Assembly: GCA_947478725.1 (NCBI GenBank)
Contig: CANJWZ010000031.1
Location: forward strand, 1 to 52,623
Direction of reading: 5' to 3'
DNA: 52,623 nt
DNA from: Comamonadaceae bacterium
GTDB taxonomy: Bacteria > Pseudomonadota > Gammaproteobacteria > Burkholderiales > Burkholderiaceae_C
The position numbers were made by a program, and so were the translations under genes. Within the stretch, counting starts at the first letter, position 1; every line of letters starts with the position of its first letter. Positions 18,040-26,766 of this stretch are shown here, one piece after another. The notes beneath the pieces are model-generated. The model saw only the letters and a list, made by a program, of their open reading frames with translations. It had not been told where the DNA came from and did not search any database.

Positions 18040-18666
18040 TCAGCCCTTCATTCCAACAGATTTTTCAATGGCCAGGCGCTTGGCCTCTTCGTCCACGAAC
18101 TCGCTGCCCTCCAATTGCTGCGCCACCACATCAGACTCTTGTGCGTCTTTCAGCCGGGGTGTCCATGCACCCGTTTTGATGCAAACAACGCAGCGGATGA
18201 TTTCCGAAATGCCTTGCATCAACACCAAGGCGCCAGCAAATGGAATCATGAACTTGAACGGGTAAACCGGCAGCGGGTCAGCATTGAAAGTCTGCTCATG
18301 GATCGCCACTGAGTCCTGAAAGTATGTCCAGCCCGACCAGGTGAGGGCAGCAATGCCGGGCAAGAAAAATGCGATGTACAGCACGAGGTCAATGCTGGCT
18401 TGTGTGCGCGGCTTGAAGTTGCCGTACAAAAAATCACCCCTGACGTGCCCGTCTTGCGACAGTGTGTAAGCGCCACCCATCATGAAGAGCGTGCCATACA
18501 GCATATTGCTGGCATCAAACACCCAGGCGGTTGGCGCGTTCAGCGCATAGCGCTTGAACACCTCGGCAACCACCAGCAGCATCAGCACCACAATCAACCA
18601 CGAAAAAGCCTTGCCAACCCACGTGCTGATGTGATCGGCAGAGTGCAGAAGCGTTTGTATTTTCAT
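18040..18666 (-). CDS. dctQ: TRAP transporter small permease (DctQ)
   Basis: Small membrane subunit, 208 aa from ATG 18666 (GGAAG lies about 9 nt upstream). It shows about four hydrophobic segments, an early helix WLIVVLMLLVVAEVFKRYAL, the DctQ feature HVRGDFLYGNFK and a polar tail of about 40 residues. It bridges the binding protein and DctM. The frame is open to 18723, but the extra codons look untranslated. Confidence 0.87.
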   Translation of the reverse strand: MKIQTLLHSADHISTWVGKAFSWLIVVLMLLVVAEVFKRYALNAPTAWVFDASNMLYGTLFMMGGAYTLSQDGHVRGDFLYGNFKPRTQASIDLVLYIAFFLPGIAALTWSGWTYFQDSVAIHEQTFNADPLPVYPFKFMIPFAGALVLMQGISEIIRCVVCIKTGAWTPRLKDAQESDVVAQQLEGSEFVDEEAKRLAIEKSVGMKG

Positions 18667-18753
18667 TATTTTCAACTTCCAAAAAAACAAACCAGCCACT
18701 CCGTAGATCGGGGTGGCTGGCAAGAGGAGACATCAACTCACTTCAGGACTTGA

Positions 18754-19872
18754 TCAGGCCTTCTTTGCACCCTTGGCAAAGTAATGGTTGTAGGCCATTT
18801 TGAAATCGACCATGTAGTCGTTCTGCCACTGGCCTGCGCGCTGGGCATAGGCTTTTTGCGACTCCAGAATTTTCTTGAACATCTCGTTTTCGGCGCTTTT
18901 CTTTGCAATGATCTTGTCCCACGACACCAGTTGCGCTTTCAAAATCGCGTCGGGCGTTTTGTAGAACTTGATACCCTGCTTTTTCAGGTCAATGTAGTCT
19001 TTGGAGTTGCGCTCAATCGCCTTCCAGCTCATGTCAGCGCTGGCGGCTTGCACGCTGAAGTCAACGATGGACTTCAGTTCGGCGGGCAGGGCGTTGAACT
19101 TTGTTTTGTTGAACAAAATTTCAAACTGCTCGCCAGACTGGTGGAAAGACTGCAACATGCAGTTCTTCACCACATCTGGGAAGCCCAAGACGCGGTCAGA
19201 GCTGGCGTTGTTGAATTCAGCTGCATCCAGCAGGCCGCGGTCCAGTGCCGGAATGATCTCGCCACCTGGCAATGGGTTGACGGCTGCGCCCATGTCGGTA
19301 TACATGTCAACAGCCAAACCGACGGTGCGGAACTTCACACCCTTGAGCTGCGCGACATTGGAAATAGGCTTTTTGAACCAGCCAAACGGCTGTGTGGGCA
19401 TGGGGCCGTAGAGGTAAGACACCACGTCCATGTTCATCGACTTGTAGATTTCATCCAGCAGGGCCTTGCCGCCGCCGTAGTTGTGCCAGGCCAGCACCAT
19501 GTTGGGGTCCATGCCGAAAGCCGGGCCTGAGCCCCACAAAGCCAAAGCGTTGTTTTTACCGTAGTGGTAGGCCACCACACCGTGGCCGCCGTCCAGCGTG
19601 CCCTTGTTCACCGCTTCCAGCAGCTGGAAAGCCGGCACCACTGCGCCTGATGGCAGGACTTCGATTTTCAGCTTGCCGCTGGCCATCAGGTTCACCTTGT
19701 TGGCAAAGTCGTTGGCATATTCATGAAAAATGTCTTTGGCAGGCCAGGTGCTCTGAAAGCGCAGCGTGGTGGTGGTTTGCGCTGTGGCCACCATGGGCGC
19801 AGACATGGCGCCAGCGGCAATAGCCGCGCCTTTTAGCAAACTGCGGCGGCGTGGGGTTTTGTTCTCACTCAT
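18754..19872 (-). CDS. dctP: TRAP transporter substrate-binding protein (DctP family, Tat-exported)
   Basis: Periplasmic solute receptor, 372 aa. The leader has a twin-arginine motif RRRSLLK (8-14) and a short hydrophobic run ending ATAQ, so it is probably exported folded by Tat. LRFQSTWPAKDIFHEYANDF and the later GVKFRTVGLAVDMY and NPLPGGEIIPALDRG resemble the TakP-like group that binds 2-oxo acids or other carboxylates; the ligand is an inference. It is the first gene of the dctP-Q-M operon. Confidence 0.88.
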   Translation of the reverse strand: MSENKTPRRRSLLKGAAIAAGAMSAPMVATAQTTTTLRFQSTWPAKDIFHEYANDFANKVNLMASGKLKIEVLPSGAVVPAFQLLEAVNKGTLDGGHGVVAYHYGKNNALALWGSGPAFGMDPNMVLAWHNYGGGKALLDEIYKSMNMDVVSYLYGPMPTQPFGWFKKPISNVAQLKGVKFRTVGLAVDMYTDMGAAVNPLPGGEIIPALDRGLLDAAEFNNASSDRVLGFPDVVKNCMLQSFHQSGEQFEILFNKTKFNALPAELKSIVDFSVQAASADMSWKAIERNSKDYIDLKKQGIKFYKTPDAILKAQLVSWDKIIAKKSAENEMFKKILESQKAYAQRAGQWQNDYMVDFKMAYNHYFAKGAKKA

Positions 19873-20025
19873 GATCTGTCTCCGGATGGTTGATGAAGGA
19901 AAGTATGCACACGTGCATTATTCGCCTTCCGGCCATTTCAACAAAGAGGGTTTTCACCAAGACTCATGCGGTGCGATCAGTCGCTGCCTGGGATTCTCGC
20001 TAGCTAGCTCTCTTTAGCGCACAGA

Positions 20026-20841
20026 TCACTTGATCGTCAGGCCCTTGAGCGCCGGATCTCTCGGTGGATAGCGCAGCTTGAGTGTTAGCAGCGCGTCCCG
20101 CAGCAATGTGGCCACCATCAGGTTGCGGTGCGATTTGGAGTTGGCCGGCACGATCGTCCATGGTGCCCACGGCGTGCTGGTGGCGCCAAGCAGTTCAGCA
20201 TACGCTTTTTGATACGGCTTCCACTGTTTGCGCGCCTCAATGTCGCCAAGTGCAAACTTCCAGTGCTTGGTTTCGTCGTCAATGCGCTCCTGCAGACGCG
20301 CCCGTTGTTCGTCAAAGCTGATGTGCAGCATGAACTTCAGGATCACCGTCCCGTTTTCAGTCAGCATGCGTTCAAAGTCGTTGATCTGTGCATAGCGCTG
20401 GGCGGTCTGCTTGGGCGTGATCCAACCGTTGACAGGTGGTACCAGCACATCTTCGTAGTGGCTGCGGTTAAAAATCATGGTTTCGCCCTGGCCCGGCATC
20501 TGCTGGTGAATGCGCCACAGATAGTCATGCGCGCGTTCGACCTCGGTCGGCGCTTTCCAGCCGACGGTGTGCACGCCCAGGGGGCTCATTCGGTTGAAGA
20601 CGCCGCGCAGTGTTCCGTCTTTGCCAGAGGTATCGGTACCCTGCAAAATCACCAACAACTTGTAGCGCTTGTCTGCATAAAAGAGGTTTTGCAACTCATC
20701 CAGTTCGGCCGCCAGCGCTTCGGTCGCGGCGATGTCGGCCTGCTTGTTGCCGCTTGAAAACGGCTTGGCCGCAGGGTCAAAATCTTTTAAAGAAACGGAT
20801 TTTTCAAAAGGCACTTGCCATCCATCAGATAACTTGCTCAT
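20026..20841 (-). CDS. ppk2: Polyphosphate kinase 2 family protein
   Basis: Transfers phosphate between polyphosphate and nucleotides, 271 aa. Walker A GTDTSGKDG is at residues 68-76, VGWKAPTEVERAHDYLWR forms the polyphosphate-proximal part, Walker B is FNRSHYEDVLV, and the lid region RIDDETKHWKF follows. Its length and single domain fit short PPK2 enzymes (class I or III) that phosphorylate ADP or AMP; sequence alone does not settle which. It is divergent from the rhodanese gene across a 108-bp gap. Confidence 0.9.
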   Translation of the reverse strand: MSKLSDGWQVPFEKSVSLKDFDPAAKPFSSGNKQADIAATEALAAELDELQNLFYADKRYKLLVILQGTDTSGKDGTLRGVFNRMSPLGVHTVGWKAPTEVERAHDYLWRIHQQMPGQGETMIFNRSHYEDVLVPPVNGWITPKQTAQRYAQINDFERMLTENGTVILKFMLHISFDEQRARLQERIDDETKHWKFALGDIEARKQWKPYQKAYAELLGATSTPWAPWTIVPANSKSHRNLMVATLLRDALLTLKLRYPPRDPALKGLTIK

Positions 20842-20949
20842 TCATGTTTCCTTGGTGTTTGCCCGGCTGAACGCCATGCACTGGCATGACTATAAGAGGC
20901 TAGAGGTGCAAAGCTACACTACATTTTTTAAAACCGCGCCAGCAAAACC

Positions 20950-21378
20950 ATGAACCCAGCCACGCCCACAGATGCGACTGCCGCCGACCCCGGCTACGCT
21001 GGCGATGTCAGCCCCGTTCAGGCGTTTGACTGGTGGCAATCCGGCGATGCCGTTCTCGTTGACGTGCGCACCGACGCCGAGCGTGAATGGGTCGGCTATG
21101 TGCCAGGCGCCATCGCGGTGGCCTGGAAGCAATGGCCTGGCATGGCGGTCAATCCTGACTTCGATGCGGGCCTGAAGGCGGCTGTACCCGCTGGCAAAAA
21201 GGTGGTGTTGCTGTGCCGCAGTGGTGTGCGTTCTATCGCCGCAGCCAAGCGTGCCACCGAATTGGGCATTGAGGCGTACAACATTCTTGAAGGCTTTGAA
21301 GGTGACGCCAATGAGCAGGCCCAGCGCGGGGCTGTCGGGGGCTGGCAATGCAGGGGGCTACCCTGGCGGCAGAATTGA
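20950..21378 (+). CDS. Rhodanese-like domain protein
   Basis: Single-domain sulfurtransferase of 142 aa. The fold opens with VLVDVRTDAEREWVGYVPGA and the active loop is CRSGVRS with catalytic C89. It probably carries persulfide sulfur in the cytoplasm; no signal peptide is seen. It ends 72 bp before coaX on the same strand and may share its transcript. Confidence 0.87.
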   Translation: MNPATPTDATAADPGYAGDVSPVQAFDWWQSGDAVLVDVRTDAEREWVGYVPGAIAVAWKQWPGMAVNPDFDAGLKAAVPAGKKVVLLCRSGVRSIAAAKRATELGIEAYNILEGFEGDANEQAQRGAVGGWQCRGLPWRQN

Positions 21379-21450
21379 GTGGCGGCCATCTGGAAAACCT
21401 GTAGTTGCTCTGGCCGGGCGACAGCACAAACCTATTGAAAATGCGGGCAC

Positions 21451-22218
21451 ATGACCTTTCTGGCACTTGACGTTGGCAACACCCGCCTGAAATGGGCGCA
21501 ATATGACTCGCCCACGACGGGCGCGCGCTTGTTGGCGCAGGGTGCCGTGTTTTTGGAGAACATCGACAAGCTGGCCGAAGGTGACTGGAACAGCATCGCC
21601 GCACCGGGCAAAATTTTGGGTTGCATCGTGGCCGGGGACGCCATCAAGCGCCGCGTGGCCGAGCAGCTGGAGCTGTGGGACATACAGCCCCACTGGGTGG
21701 TTTCTAGCCCGCAAGAAGCTGGCGTGACCAACGGCTACGACCACCCTGCCAGGTTGGGCGCAGACCGCTGGGTGGCGATGATTGGCGCCCGGCATCGCCT
21801 GATCTCCCGGGGCGTTCACAAGCCCTGCGTTGTGGTGATGGTGGGCACGGCCGTCACGGTGGAGGCGATCGACGCCCATGGCAGATTTTTGGGCGGCATC
21901 ATCTTGCCTGGCCACGGCATCATGCTGCGTGCGCTGGAGTCTGGCACCGCTGGCCTGCACGTCCCGACGGGTGAGGTGTGCGACTTTCCCACCAACACCA
22001 GCGACGCCCTGACCAGCGGCGGTACTTTTGCGATTGCGGGCGCGGTGCAGCGCATGGTTGACAACGTCACCCGTCATTGCGGCCAGGCACCAGAATGCAT
22101 CATGACAGGCGGCGCGGGCTGGAAGATGGCACCCAGCATGTCGGTCAACGTCGAGCTGGTTGAAAGCCTGATTTTTGACGGCTTGCTCGAGATTGCCGAG
22201 CGGCGGTTTGTGGGCTGA
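21451..22218 (+). CDS. coaX: Type III pantothenate kinase
   Basis: First step of coenzyme A synthesis: phosphorylation of pantothenate. The 255-aa protein has the ASKHA phosphate-1 motif DVGNTRLKW near the start, [11 protein letters not shown] in the middle, [11 protein letters not shown], and [15 protein letters not shown], all hallmarks of CoaX. The usual neighbour birA is not seen; a rhodanese gene lies upstream instead. Downstream lies the left copy of the acbP-derived direct repeat. Confidence 0.92.
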   Translation: MTFLALDVGNTRLKWAQYDSPTTGARLLAQGAVFLENIDKLAEGDWNSIAAPGKILGCIVAGDAIKRRVAEQLELWDIQPHWVVSSPQEAGVTNGYDHPARLGADRWVAMIGARHRLISRGVHKPCVVVMVGTAVTVEAIDAHGRFLGGIILPGHGIMLRALESGTAGLHVPTGEVCDFPTNTSDALTSGGTFAIAGAVQRMVDNVTRHCGQAPECIMTGGAGWKMAPSMSVNVELVESLIFDGLLEIAERRFVG

Positions 22219-22312
22219 AAAATGATGATGCTCCTGATTAAGGAGCTGCTTGAGCATGTGTTTTTTTGGCGAACAGGTTTCGCATCATGTCTTGCTTTTT
22301 CAGGTACGCAGC

Positions 22313-22542
22313 TCGCTAAGATACGGGGCGGTGATGCGGGTCCTGCCCCCGCTTTAAGCCGAATTTTTAACCAGGAGCCTTCTGATGTCCGCACTCGAAG
22401 CCGCTTTCGACAAAGCCGTGGCCGATTCCAAAAACCTGAGCGAACGGCCCGACAACGCCACGCTGCTCAAAATCTAAGCGCCCTACATGCAGGGCAGTAC
22501 CGGCGGCAACGAAAAGAAAAAACCCAGTTTCAGCGACATGGT
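22313..22542 (+). repeat. Left copy of a 230-bp direct repeat flanking the catabolic island
   Basis: Aligns without gaps to 34005-34234 with about 17 mismatches counted by eye (roughly 93% identity). It covers the leader (starting TCGCTAAGATACGGGGCGG) and the first half of an acyl-CoA-binding protein gene. Confidence 0.9.
22385..22542 (+). pseudogene. Truncated acyl-CoA-binding protein gene
   Basis: Starts like the intact gene at 34077 (MSALEAAFDKAVADSKNLSE), but codon 31 is TAA where the intact copy has TAC for Tyr, and similarity stops after the FSDMV codons at 22542. Only 30 residues could be made, without the acyl-CoA pocket. Sequence after the break belongs to the end of the convergent hydrolase gene. 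It looks like the decaying remnant left at an insertion or duplication boundary. Confidence 0.88.
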
Positions 22543-22565
22543 GACTTCGCTGGCCGCTCACTGCT

Positions 22566-24248
22566 TTACTCGATCTTGCCCATGAATTCGACCATCGCTT
22601 GGGCGCGGGCTGCGCAGTCGTCGTCAACCCACAACGCCAGCAGATCTGATCTGACCGAAGTTGCCAGCTGAAAACAGGGTGCAAACACATCCGTCTTCGC
22701 AGATATCAGCAAGCAGGGTTGTGTGGCCTGTGCCAAACGCGTTGCCATCGGATAGTCCATCACTGATCGCCAAGCGGGTGCAAAACTGCCAGGCTGCTTC
22801 ATGATTTCGCGAACCTCCAGCGTCAGCTCTGCGGGGTCAATTCGCGGGTCTACCTTCCGTGCGAATTCTCTTTTTTTCTCAAACCAAGGCCACCACAAAG
22901 CCATGTCACGCCGCATGTGCCACACGCGTAGCAGATGGCTACCGTCCCAGGCGGGGGTGACCGGCTCCACACCCTGGAGCCAGACGGAACCGATAGAGTC
23001 CCGCTCTTTGGGTGACAGGCAAACCGGTGCATCGAGCAGCATGCTGACGATGCGCTTGGGATGACGCAGGGCCAATTCAACAGCCACAGTCGCGCCGCCA
23101 TTGTGACCATACACGTGACAGGTCGAAATGCTGAGACGATCGAGAACGGACAGCACTGATCTCACCCATTCGGCAACATGCTGTTCGTCATCCGCAAGTG
23201 CGTCCGATTCCCCATGGCCCGGCAGGTCCAGTGCAAGGACGGGGCTGGATTTTCCGATAGCGCAGAGCAAGGGGTCATACAAGGCAGATGACCCGGGCAA
23301 GCGGTGGATGATGAGCACTGGCGGTGCCGTGTGAAGATCACCGATGGTTCTCACCAACACCATCCGATCGTCAATGTTGAGGTAGTCGGTGGTTGAACGG
23401 CCGGTCAATGCGCTGCAAGCCGGTGCTTCAGGCGCAGTGCCGTTTGCAGGGTGCTGCCGTAAAAGTTGATGTTCAACGCGCAAGGCCTCGTGTTTATCCC
23501 GCGGCAGTTGCTGCGTCCATGTGCCTGCGGGCATCATTGCTGGGGTGTGGCCTTGGCTGTCACCAGGACGGCCGCCGAAGCATACCGGAACGGTCAGGTC
23601 GGCAACCACATCCAGTCCCCTATGCCGGTAGGCTGTTGCATAGCCAATCCGGTAGCCATCTCCGGCCTCCAGCAACTCAATGACGCCTCGATGCAAGAAA
23701 TCAAGGTCTGGCACATCGGTGTCGGCGCGGTGGGCCAGATCTTGAGCATTCCATGGCCAAAACACATGCTGCTCGCGGTAACGGAACCAGATCCAGAGCA
23801 AGTGCGAGCCGTCGAATTCGGGCACGATGGGCGGCAGATAACCTGCTAAGCGTTTGATGCGTTCTTCGACGGTGTAGACCGGAAAACCATCGGTCAGCGC
23901 CATGGCGCATCGGTCAGGATGGCGGGCGGCGAATTCAACCGCAATCTGCGCTCCCGTATGCCGGCCATAAACGGACACTTGGTCAATTCCAAGAGCGTCC
24001 AGCGTGTCGGCCAACGCATCTGCCAAATCTTCGGTGGTTACCTGCGCCATCGGCAGCAAATCAGATAGACCGAAGCCTGGCGTGTCTGGCGCAATCACAG
24101 TGAAGCTTTCGGACAACACGTCAATGTGGCTGCGCATCACCTTGGCTGAGCAGGCTGACGCGTGCAGCAGGATCAGCACGGGGCCGACACCTGAGCGGTG
24201 GTAGTGCAGACGCCGACTTCCAACCGTGACGAAATGTTTGGTGATCAT
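22566..24248 (-). CDS. Tandem alpha/beta-hydrolase-fold protein without Ser nucleophiles
   Basis: About 560 aa made of two alpha/beta-hydrolase domains in a row (about 1-250 and 290-560). Both keep the strand-loop context: APDTPGFGLSD and DLPGHGESDAL before the nucleophile elbow, and DGSHLLWIW/DGSHLLRVW in the cap. The elbow motifs are GRHTG (His near residue 97) and GHNGG (Asn near 383) instead of GxSxG. The enzyme may therefore catalyse a non-hydrolytic reaction, use His as in other GxHTG members, or be a binding protein. ATG 24248 is preferred because AAGG is too close to ATG 24257. It is the last gene of the island operon, 20 bp after the FAD oxidase. Confidence 0.82.
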   Translation of the reverse strand: MITKHFVTVGSRRLHYHRSGVGPVLILLHASACSAKVMRSHIDVLSESFTVIAPDTPGFGLSDLLPMAQVTTEDLADALADTLDALGIDQVSVYGRHTGAQIAVEFAARHPDRCAMALTDGFPVYTVEERIKRLAGYLPPIVPEFDGSHLLWIWFRYREQHVFWPWNAQDLAHRADTDVPDLDFLHRGVIELLEAGDGYRIGYATAYRHRGLDVVADLTVPVCFGGRPGDSQGHTPAMMPAGTWTQQLPRDKHEALRVEHQLLRQHPANGTAPEAPACSALTGRSTTDYLNIDDRMVLVRTIGDLHTAPPVLIIHRLPGSSALYDPLLCAIGKSSPVLALDLPGHGESDALADDEQHVAEWVRSVLSVLDRLSISTCHVYGHNGGATVAVELALRHPKRIVSMLLDAPVCLSPKERDSIGSVWLQGVEPVTPAWDGSHLLRVWHMRRDMALWWPWFEKKREFARKVDPRIDPAELTLEVREIMKQPGSFAPAWRSVMDYPMATRLAQATQPCLLISAKTDVFAPCFQLATSVRSDLLALWVDDDCAARAQAMVEFMGKIE

Positions 24249-24268
24249 TGAAGCCATGCCTTAGACCT

Positions 24269-25807
24269 TCAAATTAAACCGAGCACACCAGGATTCATTT
24301 TGCGAGCAGGATCCAGGGCATCTTTCAGGCGCAAAACCAAGGACTGCGTAGCGCTGTCAAGCAGTGGTAAATAAGGATAGAAGCGCCCCATTTGTCCGTG
24401 CACTGCATCGTGCTCGCGCATCACATCACGCAACTCCTCACGTAACCGCGTCAGCAGTTTGCGTGCGCCGGTATTGACACTAAAGTGACCAAAACGCGTT
24501 TGATTCCGCTCGGACAAATGGGCGAGATGAATCGCATCGAGCTGGTCAGACCAATAAAACATCGGCTCGATCGTGACGTAAGCGCCTATCGTGGAGATGA
24601 TCCATGAGTGTTGGATGCCTGCTTCGGCCAATGCAGCCCCCTCACCGGCGAGTTTCGCTTGCAACTCGCGCATACAGTCCTCGGCGCGTGACAACGGCAA
24701 GATGGCGTGCACCGGTACCCATCGCTCGCCATCGGGGCCGACCAGACCCCGAATGGAGTACGGCTTGGCACGCATGGTCTTGGGAATCATGTTGTCGATT
24801 TCTTGTCCATCGACACAACAAACGGCCCGTGCCAAGTCCATCTGAGCCAGCGCCGAGGCTTCGGTGACGGCTTCCACGGTCAGGTGCAGCGACCAACCGG
24901 CGTCCTTGACAGCGCTTCGCCCCCTCGCCAGTTGCGCCAGATCTTTCAAGGCGCGGCCCACCGACCCCGCTTCTTTGACCACCGCTTTGACCACGCTGGC
25001 CGCTTCTGCCACATCTACACGTGTCGCCGATTGGGCTTTCAATTGATCCATTGACATGGCGCGCGTCACCAACTCACGGCGGCGCAGGCAGACCAGCGCG
25101 GCCATCATGGTGTCTGCACTTTGAAAAGAGAACGAGGCAAAGGCCGCTTCTCGTTCGACGCTCAGGCGCACCACCACTTCCGCTTTGAAGCCAAAAGCCC
25201 CACAGTCTCCGAGAAACAGGCCGGTCAGGTCCGGGCCGGCATAACGCGCAAACGCCGATGCACCCGTTCTGGCCGCCGAACCGGTGTGCACGACCGACCC
25301 ATCGGCAAGCACCACCGTCAGCCCAATGATGTTGTCGAGTCCGCCAGGGATGTTTTGCGACGCAGCGCCACCAATGGTGCTGTGACTGCCCGATATGGGG
25401 CTGATTTGTGCCGCGCGCAGGCCGTGCGGCTTGAGTCTTTCGGCCAGTGCCTGCCAACTGGTTCCTGCGCCGACAACGGCATACAAGTCGCCAGCATGCA
25501 CCGTGATTTGATTCAGCCTCAGACTGTCAATAACGATCGCCGCGCTGTGCGGAACAGCACCCGCTGTGTACGATAAGCCTGCGCCGCGCGGCACGATGGC
25601 TGTTTCGGTACGCGCCAGCACCGCAATAACCTGCGCCAATTCATCGGTCGATCCGGGCCGCACGACAGCATCGGCCAGCACGGACCCAGACCATAGAAAA
25701 AGGTCGGAAGACGCCAACGCGCGAGTAGGTTCATCGCAACAGACATGCTCTGGCCCAACGATGCTTGCCAACTCTTCGATCAAAGCGCTGTAAAGCACGG
25801 CGCTCAC
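24269..25807 (-). CDS. FAD-linked oxidase (D-lactate dehydrogenase/glycolate oxidase family)
   Basis: Flavoprotein of 512 aa with a PCMH-type FAD-binding domain (about 40-215; AIVPRGAGLSYTAGAVP, GGAASQNIPGG) and an FAD-oxidase C-terminal domain ending ALDPARKMNPGVLGL. Members oxidise D-2-hydroxy acids or phenolic alcohols; the substrate is unknown. The GTG start at 25807 overlaps the amidohydrolase stop by 4 bp (GTGA), so the two are coupled. Confidence 0.85.
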   Translation of the reverse strand: MSAVLYSALIEELASIVGPEHVCCDEPTRALASSDLFLWSGSVLADAVVRPGSTDELAQVIAVLARTETAIVPRGAGLSYTAGAVPHSAAIVIDSLRLNQITVHAGDLYAVVGAGTSWQALAERLKPHGLRAAQISPISGSHSTIGGAASQNIPGGLDNIIGLTVVLADGSVVHTGSAARTGASAFARYAGPDLTGLFLGDCGAFGFKAEVVVRLSVEREAAFASFSFQSADTMMAALVCLRRRELVTRAMSMDQLKAQSATRVDVAEAASVVKAVVKEAGSVGRALKDLAQLARGRSAVKDAGWSLHLTVEAVTEASALAQMDLARAVCCVDGQEIDNMIPKTMRAKPYSIRGLVGPDGERWVPVHAILPLSRAEDCMRELQAKLAGEGAALAEAGIQHSWIISTIGAYVTIEPMFYWSDQLDAIHLAHLSERNQTRFGHFSVNTGARKLLTRLREELRDVMREHDAVHGQMGRFYPYLPLLDSATQSLVLRLKDALDPARKMNPGVLGLI

Positions 25808-26724
25808 TTGAACTTGAACAACTTGATGGCGTTGTCGCGCAAAATTTTTCGCAATGGATCAGGCCGGAAATTGAGTCCCTCGATGTCATCCATGGCACGC
25901 TCCGGATCAATCACCGTCCAGTCCGTACCAAACAGGAACTTGTCTTGACCATAAGTGTTGGCATAGTGAACCGCCGCTTCAGGCCAGTGCTTGGGCGCAT
26001 ATGCATCGCCCGCCATGAAAACGTTGGGGTGTTTCCAGCAAACTGAAATCATCTCATCTGTCCAGGGGTAACCGAGGTGAATGCCTATCAGGTTGAGTTC
26101 TGGGAAATGGATGGCAACTCGGTCCAAGCTCATCGGACGCGCGACATTCGGCAACCTTCTGTCTTTTTGGTACACAAGGCAATGGCCGACCTGCATCATC
26201 ACCGGGATGTCAAGCTCGGCACAACGGGCGTAGTAGGGATACCAAACCGCGCTGTCGGGAGCCTCGTCAAACCAATGTGGATAGAAATGGGCACCCACAA
26301 AACCGTATTCCTTCACAGCCACATCAAGCTCTTTCAAACCGGCGATGCCACGTGTGGGGTCTAGCCCGGCCAAGCCAGAAAAACGATCCGGGTACTTGGC
26401 GCAAATTTCTGCGACCCAATGGTAGGGAATTTCGGTTGAACCGCGCACCCGTAAATCACCGCAACGCGTTGCCACCAGCAGGGAACGTTCGATACCCGCA
26501 CGGTCCATTTTTTCGAGGTATTGCTCCATCGTCAGGCCATTGCTATAAGGTGACTTCAGTCGCACCTTGCTGCGAAAATCATCGTCAGTGGGAATGCGTT
26601 TTTCAGCAATTGCCTCTGGCGTATAAAGGTTGACAACGATATCTATTGCCCCATAACCGAGCCGTGTTTTAAGCGGGTCAAATGGATAGGCGTGCGGGAC
26701 GGACGGATTAGCTGGGGTCGCCAT
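25804..26724 (-). CDS. Amidohydrolase-family (TIM barrel) protein lacking the N-terminal HxH
   Basis: 306 aa, related to the amidohydrolase-2 group (ACMSD and gamma-resorcylate decarboxylase relatives). Late features are present: GAHFYPHWFD, MMQVGHC, GIHLGYPW and FGTDW. At the first strand, where metal-binding members carry HxH, this protein has DIVVNLYTP, so a usual two-His metal site cannot form there. It may be a metal-free decarboxylase, lactonase or hydratase, or bind metal differently. It lies 42 bp after the transporter ATPase gene and overlaps the FAD oxidase gene. Confidence 0.8.
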   Translation of the reverse strand: MATPANPSVPHAYPFDPLKTRLGYGAIDIVVNLYTPEAIAEKRIPTDDDFRSKVRLKSPYSNGLTMEQYLEKMDRAGIERSLLVATRCGDLRVRGSTEIPYHWVAEICAKYPDRFSGLAGLDPTRGIAGLKELDVAVKEYGFVGAHFYPHWFDEAPDSAVWYPYYARCAELDIPVMMQVGHCLVYQKDRRLPNVARPMSLDRVAIHFPELNLIGIHLGYPWTDEMISVCWKHPNVFMAGDAYAPKHWPEAAVHYANTYGQDKFLFGTDWTVIDPERAMDDIEGLNFRPDPLRKILRDNAIKLFKFK

Positions 26725-26766
26725 AAGAGGGGGGCTTTCAGGTCAAGGTAAGTAAGTCAAAATAAA

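Noticed and set aside
19998..20012. Short palindromic run CGCTAGCTAGC between dctP and ppk2
   Set aside because: Too short and without flanking T run or second copy; nothing supports an operator or terminator.
22222..22671. 149-aa plus-strand open frame across the acbP pseudogene
   Set aside because: It runs through the pseudogene in the wrong frame and into the convergent hydrolase gene; no family pattern.
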